Source: Mesorhizobium sp. B4-1-3
GTDB lineage: Bacteria > Pseudomonadota > Alphaproteobacteria > Rhizobiales > Rhizobiaceae
Direction of reading: 5' to 3'
Length of the DNA stretch: 64,000 bases
NCBI RefSeq assembly: GCF_006439355.1
Contig: NZ_VFTG01000001.1
Location: 532,501 to 596,500 of the forward strand
The notes under the pieces: model-generated
Told to the model about the DNA's origin: nothing
Seen by the model: only the letters and a program-made list of their open reading frames with translations
The model's database searches: none
Translations under genes and position numbers: made by a program
In this document: in pieces, positions 46,137 to 55,354 of the stretch
Numbering within the stretch: the first letter of the stretch is position 1
Layout: the number at the start of each line of letters is the position of its first letter

Positions 46137-46950
46137 TCGCCGCGTTGAGCTCGCCGCCCAGGATGAAGATCGCCGAGATGATGTAGAGGAAGACGACCGC
46201 GATCATGATCGAGGCGAGCCCGGCATAGGTCGTCACATAGGAGGAGAAATGGTTGAGATAGGTGGCGAAGATCGTCGACCCCACCAGCCAGGCAACCAGC
46301 GTGAAGACGATGCCGGGTATGATCGAGACGAAGCGGCGCTTGCCGGCCGGCAACCAGATATGCACCGAGAACAGCCCGATGACGATGACCGTCGAGGCGA
46401 TCACGTAACGCCAGATTGTGATCGTGCCCATATAGGGCTTGATCCACTCCAGATGCGCTTCCGCCAGCCGCGCGAGCAAGGGCGCGAACACCAGAAGCAC
46501 GCTGACGGCGAGAAAGCAGGCGGTGGCGATCAGGACGAAGATGATGCTCTGCACCCGGCGGTGGATGATGCCGCGCGTCTCGGTGACCCGGTAGGCGCGG
46601 TTGAGCGAGGTGCGCAGCGCCTCGATGCCGTTGGAAGCGAAATAGGCCGCAAGCAGCACGCCATAGGTTAGAAGGTCGGTGCGCCTTACGGTCAGCACGT
46701 TCTGCACCTCATGCGCGATCGGCTTGGCGATCTGCTCCGGCCATGTATCGAAGACCAGATGCACGGCCGTGTCGGCGAAGGCGCGCGCGCCGAGGAAGCT
46801 CGCAAGCGTGGTGGCGAAGATCAGGAACGGGAACAGCGCCATCAGCGAGGTGATCGCCAGATGGCTGGCCATCGCCCAGCCGTCATCGGTGTTGAAATGG
46901 CCGATCGCATCGTAGAGCACGCGCTTGAGGGCGACGATGTTCCGCAGCAA
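46099..46950 (-). CDS. YihY/virulence factor BrkB family membrane protein
   Basis: A 283-residue integral membrane protein with six hydrophobic segments. Family signature: WAMASHLAITSLMALFPFLI, then LAAYFASNGIEALRTSLNRAY, IIHRRVQSIIFVL and LFVYIISAIFILGGELNAA-type C-terminus. Often misnamed RNase BN; true role is unknown, possibly export or envelope integrity. Start ATG 46950. Divergent from the SDR gene. Confidence 0.92.
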   Translation of the reverse strand: MLRNIVALKRVLYDAIGHFNTDDGWAMASHLAITSLMALFPFLIFATTLASFLGARAFADTAVHLVFDTWPEQIAKPIAHEVQNVLTVRRTDLLTYGVLLAAYFASNGIEALRTSLNRAYRVTETRGIIHRRVQSIIFVLIATACFLAVSVLLVFAPLLARLAEAHLEWIKPYMGTITIWRYVIASTVIVIGLFSVHIWLPAGKRRFVSIIPGIVFTLVAWLVGSTIFATYLNHFSSYVTTYAGLASIMIAVVFLYIISAIFILGGELNAAISRYLEARARVG

Positions 46951-47008
46951 GGGCCCGCGCTCCGCTCGATTGTGTCAACGCCGCGAATATGGGAAGTGAT
47001 TGCGGCAA

Positions 47009-47875
47009 ATGGCAACCCCAGGTCCCACAACGCGCCCCGCCGCCGAAGAGTTGCGCACCATCATCGTCACCGGAGCCTCCTCCGGCATCGGCGCCTATTG
47101 CGCGCGGGCGTTGAAGGCGGAAGGCTGGCGGGTCTTCGCCACGGCGCGCAAGCCGGGCGATATCGCCGCGCTCGAGGCCGATGGCTTGGAGGCCTTCTAC
47201 CTCGACTATCGGGAACCCCAATCCATCGGGGCTCTTGTCGATGCGGTACTGGAGCGCACCGGCGGCACGCTCGACGCGCTCTTCAACAACGGCGCCTACG
47301 CCCAGCCCGGCGCCGTCGAGGATCTGCCGGTCGCGGCGCTTCGCGAACAATTCGAGGCCAATTTCTTCGGCTGGCATGATCTGACCCGGCGCATCGTGCC
47401 CGTCATGCGCCGCCAGGGGCACGGCCGGCTCGTCCATTGCTCCTCAATACTCGGGCTGGCGCCGGTCCGCTTCAGGGGCGCCTATTCGGCCTCCAAGCAC
47501 GCCATAGAAGGCCTGATGCTGTGCATGCGCCAGGAACTCGAAGGCAGCGGCATCCATCTCTCGCTGATCGAGCCGGGACCGGTGACGTCGAAGATCGCCA
47601 GCAATGGTCTCACCTGGTTCCTGAAAAACATCGACGTCGAGAATTCCGTCCACCGCGCCGATTATCAGGCGCAGCTCGCCCGGCTTAAGGCCGGCGGCAG
47701 CGTGTCGAAGCTGAAGCCCGGGCCGGAGATCGTGCACAGGGCTCTGCGCCACGCGCTTCTGTCACAGCGCCCGCGCCCGCACTATGTGGTAACGCTGCCG
47801 GCCAGGATCGGCGCGGCGCTGAAACGCATCCTGCCGGCATCCCTGCTCTACCGCGTGCTCGCCAGGCGCGCCTGA
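47009..47875 (+). CDS. Short-chain dehydrogenase/reductase (SDR), NAD(P)-dependent
   Basis: A 288-residue classical SDR. Cofactor motif TGASSGIG, NNGAY, catalytic S in HCSSILG and Y-x-x-x-K in AYSASKHA are all intact; the C-terminal extension (LPARIGAALKRILPASLLYRVL) is amphipathic and may contact membranes. Substrate is not inferable, although the pattern recalls SDRs acting on hydrophobic ketones or retinol-like lipids. The ATG at 47009 is used rather than a TTG at 47000. Confidence 0.88.
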   Translation: MATPGPTTRPAAEELRTIIVTGASSGIGAYCARALKAEGWRVFATARKPGDIAALEADGLEAFYLDYREPQSIGALVDAVLERTGGTLDALFNNGAYAQPGAVEDLPVAALREQFEANFFGWHDLTRRIVPVMRRQGHGRLVHCSSILGLAPVRFRGAYSASKHAIEGLMLCMRQELEGSGIHLSLIEPGPVTSKIASNGLTWFLKNIDVENSVHRADYQAQLARLKAGGSVSKLKPGPEIVHRALRHALLSQRPRPHYVVTLPARIGAALKRILPASLLYRVLARRA

Positions 47876-47900
47876 CCGAACCTGAACCGGAGCCAGCCAG

Positions 47901-48092
47901 ATGCTCATCGCCTTGAAAATCCTTGCCATCGTCGCGATGGCCGCCGTGGTGATCGTGCTGGTCCGCGGCCTGATCAACATGATGCGCGGCGGCTCGGGCA
48001 TCACCTCGAACAAGCTGATGCAGGCGCGCATCATGCTGCAGGCCGTAGCCTTGGCGCTGCTGTTGCTGGTGGTCTATTTCACGCGCAAATAA
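47901..48092 (+). CDS. HIG1/twin-transmembrane small protein
   Basis: A 63-residue protein with two hydrophobic segments (LIALKILAIVAMAAVVIVLV and ILQAVALALLLLVVYF-like) separated by RGLINMMRGGSGITSNKLMQARI, the bacterial HIG1/twin-TM family. In alphaproteobacteria these may associate with respiratory complexes. It precedes the cobalamin adenosyltransferase gene by 19 bp, an order I recognise in other rhizobia, so co-transcription is likely. Confidence 0.8.
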   Translation: MLIALKILAIVAMAAVVIVLVRGLINMMRGGSGITSNKLMQARIMLQAVALALLLLVVYFTRK

Positions 48093-48111
48093 CCGGCTTG
48101 AGGGGGAAGGC

Positions 48112-48693
48112 GTGGTCAAGCTCAACAAGATCTACACCCGCACCGGCGACGACGGCACGACGGGGCTTGGCACCGGCGAGCGGCGGCTGAAATCCGACCT
48201 GCGCGTCGACGCCTACGGCACCGTCGACGAAGCCAATGCCTGCATCGGCATTGCCCGCATCCACACCGCCGCCGGACATCCCGCCATCGACGCAATGCTG
48301 TCGCGCATCCAGAACGACCTCTTCGATCTGGGCGCCGACCTTGCCGTGCCCGACGACGGCAAGCCCCTGGAATACGAGCCGCTGCGCATCGTCGCCGCCC
48401 AGACCGACCGCGTCGAGCAGGACATCGACGCGCTCAACAAAAGCCTGCAGCCGCTGAAATCCTTCGTGCTGAACGGCGGCACGCCGGCCGCGGCCGCGCT
48501 CCATCTTGCCCGCACGGTGGCGCGCCGCGCCGAGCGCCTGATGGTGGCGCTGGCGCAGGATCCGGCCGAGCATGTCAACCGCGAGGCGCTCAAATACATC
48601 AACCGCGTCTCGGATTTCCTGTTCGTCGCCGCCCGTGCGGTCAATGACAATGGAAACGCCGACGTGCTATGGATTCCCGGCAAGAACCGCTGA
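48112..48693 (+). CDS. Cob(I)yrinic acid a,c-diamide / cob(I)alamin adenosyltransferase (PduO type)
   Basis: A 193-residue ATR that attaches adenosyl to reduced cobalamin. PduO-family motifs: VKLNKIYTRTGDDGTTGL, RLKSDLRVDAYGTVDEANA, LFDLGADLAVP and NRVSDFLFVAARAVN. The start is a GTG at 48112 with GAGGGGGAAGG immediately upstream. Lies between the HIG1 gene and the rhomboid gene (21 bp), probably one operon. Confidence 0.92.
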   Translation: MVKLNKIYTRTGDDGTTGLGTGERRLKSDLRVDAYGTVDEANACIGIARIHTAAGHPAIDAMLSRIQNDLFDLGADLAVPDDGKPLEYEPLRIVAAQTDRVEQDIDALNKSLQPLKSFVLNGGTPAAAALHLARTVARRAERLMVALAQDPAEHVNREALKYINRVSDFLFVAARAVNDNGNADVLWIPGKNR

Positions 48694-48714
48694 ATCCGGA
48701 GGCGGGAGGGTCCG

Positions 48715-49518
48715 ATGTTCATCCCGCTCTACGACACCAACAGGCTGCGCCATATCCGGCTGCAATATGTAACCATCGGCCTGATCGTGGCGAATGTGCT
48801 TGTCTATCTGGCGACCACGCTTGGCGGTGAAAACTTCACCAATGCCGCGGTTCTCGGCCTGGGTTTCATCCCGTCGGTCGTTCACGACAAGGTCGAGCTG
48901 TCGCCCGAATTCGTCGTCATCCCCGAGAGCCTGAGCTATCTCACCTATTCGTTCCTGCACGCCGACATCTTCCATCTCGGCGGCAACATGCTGTTCCTCT
49001 GGGTGTTCGGCGACAATGTCGAGGATGCGCTCGGCCATATCCGCTACCTGACCTTCTATCTCGCTTGCGCAGCGGCGGGCGCGTTCGTCCAAGGCTTGGT
49101 GGGCTGGGATTCGCAGGTGCCGCTGATCGGCGCCTCCGGCGCCATCGCCGGCGTCGTCGCCGCCTATCTGATCCTCTATCCCCGGGTGAAAGTCTGGGTG
49201 CTCGCCTTTGCCCGCATTCCGCTGCGCATCCCGGCCTTCATCCCCCTGATCCTGTGGATCCTGTTCCAGATCGTGATGTTCGCCGCGGGCGGCGAGGACC
49301 AGATCTCCTGGGCCTCCCACATCGGCGGCATCATCGCCGGATCGGTCCTGGTGCTGGTGCTGCGCAGCCGCGGCGTGCCGCTGCTGGCCGGCGCCGACGG
49401 CGAGCCGGACCCGACGCCCAACATCCAGCAGCCGCCTGTCCCTGTCGAGCCGGCGAGTAGCGATCCGGCGCAGCCGGCCTCGCAATGGGGCCGTGGAGCA
49501 GCGACGCCCCGGGACTGA
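48715..49518 (+). CDS. Rhomboid family intramembrane serine protease
   Basis: A 267-residue polytopic protease with the serine-histidine dyad: GASG (S141 in IGASGAIAG) and H202 in SWASHIGG, plus HLGGNMLFLWVFGDNVE (H87). About six to seven hydrophobic segments, followed by an unstructured proline-rich tail (about 225-267). Substrate unknown. A perfect GTAACC-N16-CGAA sequence occurs inside its 5' end (48769-48794) but is considered incidental. Confidence 0.92.
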   Translation: MFIPLYDTNRLRHIRLQYVTIGLIVANVLVYLATTLGGENFTNAAVLGLGFIPSVVHDKVELSPEFVVIPESLSYLTYSFLHADIFHLGGNMLFLWVFGDNVEDALGHIRYLTFYLACAAAGAFVQGLVGWDSQVPLIGASGAIAGVVAAYLILYPRVKVWVLAFARIPLRIPAFIPLILWILFQIVMFAAGGEDQISWASHIGGIIAGSVLVLVLRSRGVPLLAGADGEPDPTPNIQQPPVPVEPASSDPAQPASQWGRGAATPRD

Positions 49519-49680
49519 ACCGATTTGGGTGCGTCGTGGGATATTGACGCGCCCGTTTGCCGCCACTACGGAAACGGCACCGCTGGGCGGATATTCCGCC
49601 CGTAATGTCGGCTTTCGACAACTCTGACAGGGCGCACGCTGCTATAGCGCCCCGACTATCTCAGGAGAGGTGACAGGAAA

Positions 49681-50430
49681 ATGAAGATCCTTGTGCCCGT
49701 GAAGCGGGTTGTGGACGCCAACGTCAAGGTCCGGGTGAAAGCCGACGGACTGGGCGTCGAGCTTGCCAACGTCAAGATGGCGATGAACCCGTTCGACGAG
49801 ATCGCGGTCGAGGAAGCGATCCGCATCAAGGAAGCCGGCAAGGCGGAAGAGATCATCGTGGTGTCGATCGGCCCGCAGCAGGCGCAGGAGACGCTGCGCA
49901 CCGCGCTCGCCATGGGCGCCGACCGCGCCATCCTGGTCAAGACCGACGAGCAGACCGAGCCGCTCGGCGTCGCCAAGGTGCTGAAGGGCGTGGTCGAGGC
50001 CGAGAAGCCGGGCCTCGTCATCCTCGGCAAGCAGGCGATCGACGACGATTCGAACCAGACCGGCCAGATGCTGGCCGCACTCCTCGGCTGGTCGCAGGGC
50101 ACCTTCGCTTCCAAAGTTGAGCTCGCCGGCGATCATGCCAAGGTGACGCGCGAAGTCGACGGCGGCCTGCAGACCATCGAGCTGAAGATGCCGGCGATCG
50201 TCACCGCCGATCTTCGCCTCAACCAGCCGCGTTATGCCTCGCTGCCCAACATCATGAAGGCGAAGAAGAAGCCGCTCGACGAGAAGAGCCCGGCCGACTA
50301 CGGCGCCGACGTCAAGCCGCGCCTCAAGGTGATCAAGACCGAGGAGCCCGGTGGCCGCAAGGCGGGCGTCAAGGTCAAGAGCGTCGCCGAGCTGGTCGAG
50401 AAGCTGAAGAACGAAGCCGGCGTGCTCTAA
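49681..50430 (+). CDS. etfB: Electron transfer flavoprotein, beta subunit
   Basis: A 249-residue subunit that, with EtfA, carries electrons from acyl-CoA and other dehydrogenases to ETF-ubiquinone oxidoreductase. Conserved: [64 protein letters not shown] and [16 protein letters not shown]. Normal length. Lies 23 bp before etfA. Confidence 0.97.
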   Translation: MKILVPVKRVVDANVKVRVKADGLGVELANVKMAMNPFDEIAVEEAIRIKEAGKAEEIIVVSIGPQQAQETLRTALAMGADRAILVKTDEQTEPLGVAKVLKGVVEAEKPGLVILGKQAIDDDSNQTGQMLAALLGWSQGTFASKVELAGDHAKVTREVDGGLQTIELKMPAIVTADLRLNQPRYASLPNIMKAKKKPLDEKSPADYGADVKPRLKVIKTEEPGGRKAGVKVKSVAELVEKLKNEAGVL

Positions 50431-50453
50431 GCGGTCAGGAAAGGACAAAGAAA

Positions 50454-51383
50454 ATGGCAATTCTCCTCATCGCCGAACACGACAACGCAAGCCTTTCCGA
50501 CCAGACCGCGAAGGCGCTGTCGGCGGCGCTCCAGATCGGTTCCGATGTCGACGTGCTGGTGGCCGGCAAGGGCGCCAAGAGCGCGGCCAACGCCGCCGCC
50601 AAGCTGAAAGGTGTCCGTAAGGTGCTGCTCGCCGAAGCCGACGAGCTCGCCGAGCGTCTGGCCGAGCCGACGGCAGCTCTCGTGGTCTCGCTTGCAGGCG
50701 GCTACGACACGATCATCGCGCCCGCGACCTCCGCCGGCAAGAACATCGCCCCGCGCGTCGCCGCCCTGCTCGACGTCGCGCAGGTGTCCGAGATCATAGA
50801 GGTGGTCTCGCCGGATACCTTCAAGCGGCCGATCTATGCCGGCAACGCCATCCAGACCGTGCAGTCGACCGACGCCAAGAAGGTCATCACCGTGCGCACC
50901 GCTTCTTTCTCGGCGGCACCCGAAGGCGGTTCCGCCTCTGTCGAGACGGTCGGCGCTGCCGCCAACCCCGGCCTGTCGTCTTTCGTCGAGAACAAGCTTT
51001 CCGAGAACGACCGTCCGGAGCTGACCTCGGCCAAGATCATCATCTCGGGCGGCCGCGCGCTCGGCTCCTCGGAGAAGTTCCAGGAAGTGATCCTACCGGT
51101 CGCCGACAAGCTTGGCGCCGCGGTCGGCGCTTCGCGCGCGGCCGTCGACGCCGGCTACGCGCCGAACGACTGGCAGGTCGGCCAGACCGGCAAGGTGGTC
51201 GCGCCCGACCTTTACATCGCCGTCGGCATCTCCGGCGCCATCCAGCACCTCGCCGGCATGAAGGATTCGAAGGTCATCGTCGCCATCAACAAGGACGAGG
51301 AAGCGCCGATCTTCCAGGTTGCCGACTACGGCCTGGTCGGCGATCTCTTCGTCATCCTGCCGGAGCTGCAAAAGGCGCTTTGA
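50454..51383 (+). CDS. etfA: Electron transfer flavoprotein, alpha subunit
   Basis: A 309-residue subunit holding the FAD. The C-terminal FAD-binding domain has [52 protein letters not shown] and [23 protein letters not shown] lies before the ATG. A hairpin terminator follows (51413-51451). Acts with the 3-hydroxyacyl-CoA dehydrogenase downstream in fatty-acid and hydroxybutyrate oxidation. Confidence 0.97.
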   Translation: MAILLIAEHDNASLSDQTAKALSAALQIGSDVDVLVAGKGAKSAANAAAKLKGVRKVLLAEADELAERLAEPTAALVVSLAGGYDTIIAPATSAGKNIAPRVAALLDVAQVSEIIEVVSPDTFKRPIYAGNAIQTVQSTDAKKVITVRTASFSAAPEGGSASVETVGAAANPGLSSFVENKLSENDRPELTSAKIIISGGRALGSSEKFQEVILPVADKLGAAVGASRAAVDAGYAPNDWQVGQTGKVVAPDLYIAVGISGAIQHLAGMKDSKVIVAINKDEEAPIFQVADYGLVGDLFVILPELQKAL

Positions 51384-51412
51384 CGCCGTCTGTTCTGGCA
51401 TATTAAAATCCG

Positions 51413-51451
51413 AAGGGTGGGGTAGACGAAGTCGCCCCGCCCTTTTAGTTT
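51413..51451 (+). terminator. Rho-independent terminator after etfA
   Basis: Arms AAGGGTGGGG (51413-51422) and CCCCGCCCTT (51435-51444) pair with one mismatch around a 12-nt loop and are followed by TTTTAGTTT. Confidence 0.75.
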
Positions 51452-51538
51452 GCACTGCACAAAAAGCAGGCCGCCAAGGTCTGAGCCATTCCGGCGGTTT
51501 GCATCGGAATTGCTAGGAACAAACAAGCAGGAGCGTTC

Positions 51539-52459
51539 ATGCTTCAACGAAGCGGAATTGCTCCGGACGGGATTGGGGTCATGAGCAAGATCGAGACGAT
51601 CGGCATTGTTGGCGCGGGTCAGATGGGTGGCGGCATCGCCCATGTTTCGGCGTTGGCTGGCTATAAAGTCCTGATCCACGATATATCGGCCGACCGGATC
51701 GAGAAGGGCATCGCCACCATCAGCGGCAACATGGCCCGCCAGGTCGGCTCCGGCAAGCTCGAGGAGAAGGCGCGCAACGAAGCGATGGCGCGCATCTCCG
51801 CCGCCCCGGCCATGGCCGACCTTGCCGCCGCCGACCTCGTGATCGAAGCGGCGACCGAGGACGAGACGGTCAAGCGCAAGATCTACGCGCAGCTCTGCCC
51901 GCAGCTTAATCCGGAGGCGATTCTCGCCACCAACACCTCGTCGATCTCGATCACCCGGCTCGCCGCCCAGACCGACCGCCCCGAGCGCTTCATCGGCATC
52001 CACTTCATGAACCCGGTGCCGGTGATGAAGCTGGTCGAGCTGGTGCGCGGCATCGCCACGGAGGATCAGACCTTCGAGGCGGCCAAGACCTATGTGAAGC
52101 ACCTCGACAAGACGATCACCGTCTCGGAGGATTTCCCGGCCTTCATCGTCAACCGCATCCTCTTGCCGATGATCAACGAGGCGATCTACACGCTCTACGA
52201 AGGCGTGGGCACGGTCGACGCCATTGATACCGCCATGCGGTTGGGGGCCAACCATCCGATGGGACCGCTGCAGCTGGCCGATTTCATCGGCCTCGACACC
52301 TGCCTGTCGATCATGCAGGTTCTGCATGACGGCCTGTCGGATTCGAAATACCGCCCTTGCCCGCTGCTGGTGAAATATGTCGAGGCCGGCTGGCTCGGCC
52401 GCAAGACCAGCCGCGGCTTCTACGACTATCGCGGCGACCATCCGGTGCCGACGCGCTGA
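51539..52459 (+). CDS. 3-hydroxybutyryl-CoA dehydrogenase
   Basis: A 306-residue NAD(P)-dependent 3-hydroxyacyl-CoA dehydrogenase of hydroxybutyrate/fatty-acid metabolism. Rossmann GIVGAGQMGGGIAHVSALAG, catalytic HFMNPVPVMKLVEL, and C-terminal ANHPMGPLQLADFIGLD are intact. The start is debatable: ATG 51539 has AGGAG 5 nt upstream, while relatives start at MSKIETIG (ATG 51581). The strong SD supports an unusual 14-residue N-terminal extension. Transcribed after the etf terminator, probably separately. Confidence 0.93.
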   Translation: MLQRSGIAPDGIGVMSKIETIGIVGAGQMGGGIAHVSALAGYKVLIHDISADRIEKGIATISGNMARQVGSGKLEEKARNEAMARISAAPAMADLAAADLVIEAATEDETVKRKIYAQLCPQLNPEAILATNTSSISITRLAAQTDRPERFIGIHFMNPVPVMKLVELVRGIATEDQTFEAAKTYVKHLDKTITVSEDFPAFIVNRILLPMINEAIYTLYEGVGTVDAIDTAMRLGANHPMGPLQLADFIGLDTCLSIMQVLHDGLSDSKYRPCPLLVKYVEAGWLGRKTSRGFYDYRGDHPVPTR

Positions 52460-52492
52460 TCTTTTCCGATTGAACGTCTTCGACGCGGCTTA

Positions 52493-52529
52493 GAGCCTTT
52501 CACCGTTTCACGGAAACGGCGAACTGCTC
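52493..52529. repeat. GAGC-edged palindrome after the dehydrogenase gene
   Basis: Core CCGTTTC-ACG-GAAACGG (52503-52519) is perfect; the outer edges GAGC (52493-52496) and GCTC (52526-52529) also pair. In the 129-bp spacer between convergent genes, it could be a terminator for the dehydrogenase gene. Confidence 0.55.
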
Positions 52530-52545
52530 CACCTCTTTGTCTTAC

Positions 52546-52587
52546 GCAATTCCGGACGGAAAACCGATCACACTTTCCTGGAATTGC
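52546..52587. repeat. GCAATTCC-type intergenic palindrome
   Basis: GCAATTCCGG (52546-52555) and CCTGGAATTGC (52577-52587) flank ACGGAAAACCGATCACACTTT. Nearly identical to 17680-17722. Here too a TAG stop codon (of the GGDEF gene) directly adjoins the element. Confidence 0.75.
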
Positions 52588-52588
52588 T

Positions 52589-54580
52589 CTAGCTCGCCGC
52601 TGCGAGCGGCAAAGGCGTCATGCCCTCTTTCGAAACGACGTCGGGCGCGGCGGAAACGCAGCCGCGGCCGGCCGCCTTGGCGGCATAACAGGCGGCGTCG
52701 GCCCGGGCGATGATCTCGTCGACCTCGCCGCAGCCGGCGCGGATCGGCGCAAGCCCGATGCTGGCGCCGATCGGATGCGGACGCCCGTCCCAGCTGAAAT
52801 TGAGGTTGCGGACGGCATCGATGATCGAGCGCGCCGCGATCGGCCCGCGCTCCCCGGCGCCCGATTTGAGAAGGACGGCGAACTCGTCGCCGCCGAGCCG
52901 CGCGACGATGTCTTCCGGACCAAGCACATCGCGAAGGGTGTCGGCCACGCGCTTGAGCAGCGCATCGCCCGCGGCATGGCCGCCGGTATCGTTGACCGCC
53001 TTGAAGTGGTCGAGGTCGACGAACATGAACAGATGCTCGCCGCCATGGAGGCGGCACTGGTCGACAAGTTCCTCCATGGTGCGGATGAAGCTCGAGCGGT
53101 TGGCGAGCCCGGTCAGCGCGTCATGGGCGGCGGCATAGGCCAGCTGGCGCTGCAGAGCGCGCGCGTCGGTGAAATCCTGGAAGACGATCACCAGGCCGCA
53201 GAACTCCTCGCGGTCGTTCATGATGGGCGACACCACCTGGCGGATGCTGCAGCGGGTGTCGTCGCGGCGCACCAGCACCGCTCGCGTGTTCTGGTCGCAA
53301 TGCGGCCGCTCGTTCGCCGAAGGACGCGAAAGCTCGATTCTGCGCCCGCTCTCCTCATCGGCCACCCAATAGACATGACTGAGCAGCTTGCCCAGCCCCT
53401 CGGCGACGTCGACGCCGGTGAGCTTCTCCGCGATCGGATTCATGAAGGTGATGCGGTTGGCGGCATCGGTGCAGATCACCGCGTCGCCGATGGACTGCAG
53501 CGTCACCCGGAGCCTCTCTTTCTCGTCGGCCAGCATGGCCGCAGAAATCTTGAGCCGTTCTTCGGCCTGCTTGCGCTCCGTGATGTCGGTCAGGCTGCCG
53601 ATGGCCCGGATCAGCCGCCCTTCGCCGTCGCGCTCGATCGCCTTGCCGCGATCGAGGATCCAGACCCAGTGGCCATCCCTGTGCCGCATCCGGAACTCGG
53701 CCTCGAAGAAGGGCGTCTCGCCGGCAAGATGCGCGCGGTCCGCCTCGGCGACGTGCTCGCGGTCGTCGGGGTGGATCATGGTCAGCCAGCGATCGGGGTC
53801 GCCGTCGAGCTCGCCATCGGCATAGCCCAACATCTTCACCCAGGTTTCGGAATAGGTCGTGCCGCCCTTGCCCATATCGAAGCTCCAGACGCCCTGTCCA
53901 GCGCTGGTAAGCGCGAAATTCCATCTCGTTTCGGCCTCGGCAATGCGCGCCTCGGCTTGCTTGCGCGCATCGATGTCCTCGATCTGCGACACCAGGTAGA
54001 GCGGACGGCCTGTCTCCTCTTCAAGGATGACCGAGCCGGCAAGCTGCGCCCAGACCGGGGTGCCGTCCTTGCGCAAATACCGCTTCTCGAAATGGAAGGA
54101 GTGGATCTTGCCTTCCTTCAGGCTCATCATCGTCTCGCGGCCGATCTGCAGGTCGTCGGGATGGGTGATCTGGAAGAAAGTCAACGCCTCGATCTCCGAG
54201 CGTGTGTAGCCGAGCATGTCGGCGAAGGCGGGATTGGCCTGAACGATACGCCCGTCCAGGCCGACAATGGCGACGCCGATGGCCGAATCCTCCATGGCCC
54301 GGCGGAAGCGCTGCTCGCTCTCGGCGATCTGCCGACGGTCATCGACGATGCGGTGAATGAATAGCGCCGACAAGAATAGCGTCGCGGCCGTGATGGCGAT
54401 GGAAACCTGCAAGCAGAGCCTCAGCGCACTGGCGCCAAATTCGAGACGCGGCAGCAGGAACGATGCAGCCGTGGCGAGCAGGCCGACTGCCAGCAAACCC
54501 TGCCCGGCATGCCTGTCGGCACGAAGCCCTTTCCAGTTCAACCACGTCACGATGCGATCCCACCCAACACGCAACTGCAC
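52589..54580 (-). CDS. PAS-domain diguanylate cyclase
   Basis: A 663-residue membrane-bound sensor synthesising c-di-GMP. Two N-terminal transmembrane segments (GLLAVGLLATAASFLL, SIAITAATLFLSALFI), then three PAS/PAC modules (IVGLDGRIVQANPAFADML; FEAEFRMRHRDGHWVWILD; RITFMNPIAEKLTG), and a C-terminal GGDEF domain with intact GGDEF (563-567). The allosteric I-site RxxD normally 5 residues upstream reads GPED, so feedback inhibition is probably lost. No EAL domain. The start is a GTG at 54580 and its exact position is uncertain. Confidence 0.93.
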   Translation of the reverse strand: MQLRVGWDRIVTWLNWKGLRADRHAGQGLLAVGLLATAASFLLPRLEFGASALRLCLQVSIAITAATLFLSALFIHRIVDDRRQIAESEQRFRRAMEDSAIGVAIVGLDGRIVQANPAFADMLGYTRSEIEALTFFQITHPDDLQIGRETMMSLKEGKIHSFHFEKRYLRKDGTPVWAQLAGSVILEEETGRPLYLVSQIEDIDARKQAEARIAEAETRWNFALTSAGQGVWSFDMGKGGTTYSETWVKMLGYADGELDGDPDRWLTMIHPDDREHVAEADRAHLAGETPFFEAEFRMRHRDGHWVWILDRGKAIERDGEGRLIRAIGSLTDITERKQAEERLKISAAMLADEKERLRVTLQSIGDAVICTDAANRITFMNPIAEKLTGVDVAEGLGKLLSHVYWVADEESGRRIELSRPSANERPHCDQNTRAVLVRRDDTRCSIRQVVSPIMNDREEFCGLVIVFQDFTDARALQRQLAYAAAHDALTGLANRSSFIRTMEELVDQCRLHGGEHLFMFVDLDHFKAVNDTGGHAAGDALLKRVADTLRDVLGPEDIVARLGGDEFAVLLKSGAGERGPIAARSIIDAVRNLNFSWDGRPHPIGASIGLAPIRAGCGEVDEIIARADAACYAAKAAGRGCVSAAPDVVSKEGMTPLPLAAAS

Positions 54581-54714
54581 GTTGCTATGACCTTGGCGGA
54601 TCGGTTTTAAGGAATGGTTGCGTGGACGGCGGCGATCGCTTCGCTAACCGGCGACAATTGCCGGCATGATTAAGGTACTGTTTCCAACTGTGCCGAAGGA
54701 TCGCCATACGGCGC

Positions 54715-55353
54715 CTACCAGCGGACGAAAAACCGCCCGCCAAGCGCGCCGAGCCCCGTAAGGAAGGCGATCGCGATCGTATACCAGGTGGCGACGAAGA
54801 GCGGCGAATCGTCGAAGCAATGCGCGGCGTAAAAGGTTGCCGCAAGTCCGCCCGCGAGCAGGCCGGCCACCGCGCCCGCAAGCACCGGGCGTGTCGGCGC
54901 GCCATAGCGCAGCATGCCGAGGAATATCGCCAGCGGACCAATACCGATAAGTGGGATGAAGCTCATGCAGATCATCATGTTCGAGCCGATAAGCCGCTTG
55001 CCCCAATCGGCCTCGGGCACGACGAAGAGCTCCAGAACCACCGCCAGCACGACCAGAAGCGGCGCGGCGAGCATCCAGGCCATCCTCCGCCTGGTCGAAG
55101 CGCCCGGCACCGACAGCGCGCGGATCAGCGCGAAGGCGCTGGCCGCCAGCACCAGCGTGAACACGAATTTCGACATGAAGCGCATCGTGTGCATGGCGGG
55201 CATGATGTCGGGGCGTGGCCCGATGGTCGCAAAGAAGACCGCCCCCGCGATTACCACGGCTACGCCGACCGCCAGCCACCAGGCCTTGTCGAGCGGCATC
55301 GCCTTGTCCCGGGCGTCGGCGTCGAGCGCCTTGATGAGATCCTCTGTCCTCAT
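54715..55353 (-). CDS. NrsF-type (DUF1109) anti-sigma membrane protein
   Basis: A 212-residue protein with about six hydrophobic segments (LAVGVAVVIAGAVFFATIG, FVFTLVLAASAFALI, LLVVLAVVLELFVV, SFIPLIGIGPLAIFLG, AGAVAGLLAGGLAATFYAAH, ATWYTIAIAFLTGLGALGG). It matches NrsF/DUF1109, the anti-sigma that restrains the SigF-type ECF factor encoded just upstream. The cysteines C168-like (AAHCFDD) and C (MICMSF) may sense oxidants. The ATG at 55353 is one nt after the sigma stop (TGACATG), so the two are coupled. Confidence 0.9.
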   Translation of the reverse strand: MRTEDLIKALDADARDKAMPLDKAWWLAVGVAVVIAGAVFFATIGPRPDIMPAMHTMRFMSKFVFTLVLAASAFALIRALSVPGASTRRRMAWMLAAPLLVVLAVVLELFVVPEADWGKRLIGSNMMICMSFIPLIGIGPLAIFLGMLRYGAPTRPVLAGAVAGLLAGGLAATFYAAHCFDDSPLFVATWYTIAIAFLTGLGALGGRFFVRW

Positions 55354-55354
55354 G

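Noticed and set aside
48769..48794. Perfect GTAACC-N16-CGAA (SigF-type promoter) inside the rhomboid gene.
   Set aside because: Lies in coding sequence with no downstream start to serve; chance match is plausible. Would need 5'-end mapping to revive.
49540..49640. Sigma-70 promoter for etfBA.
   Set aside because: TTGACG occurs at good distance but no acceptable -10 element at 16-18 nt; left out for lack of support.
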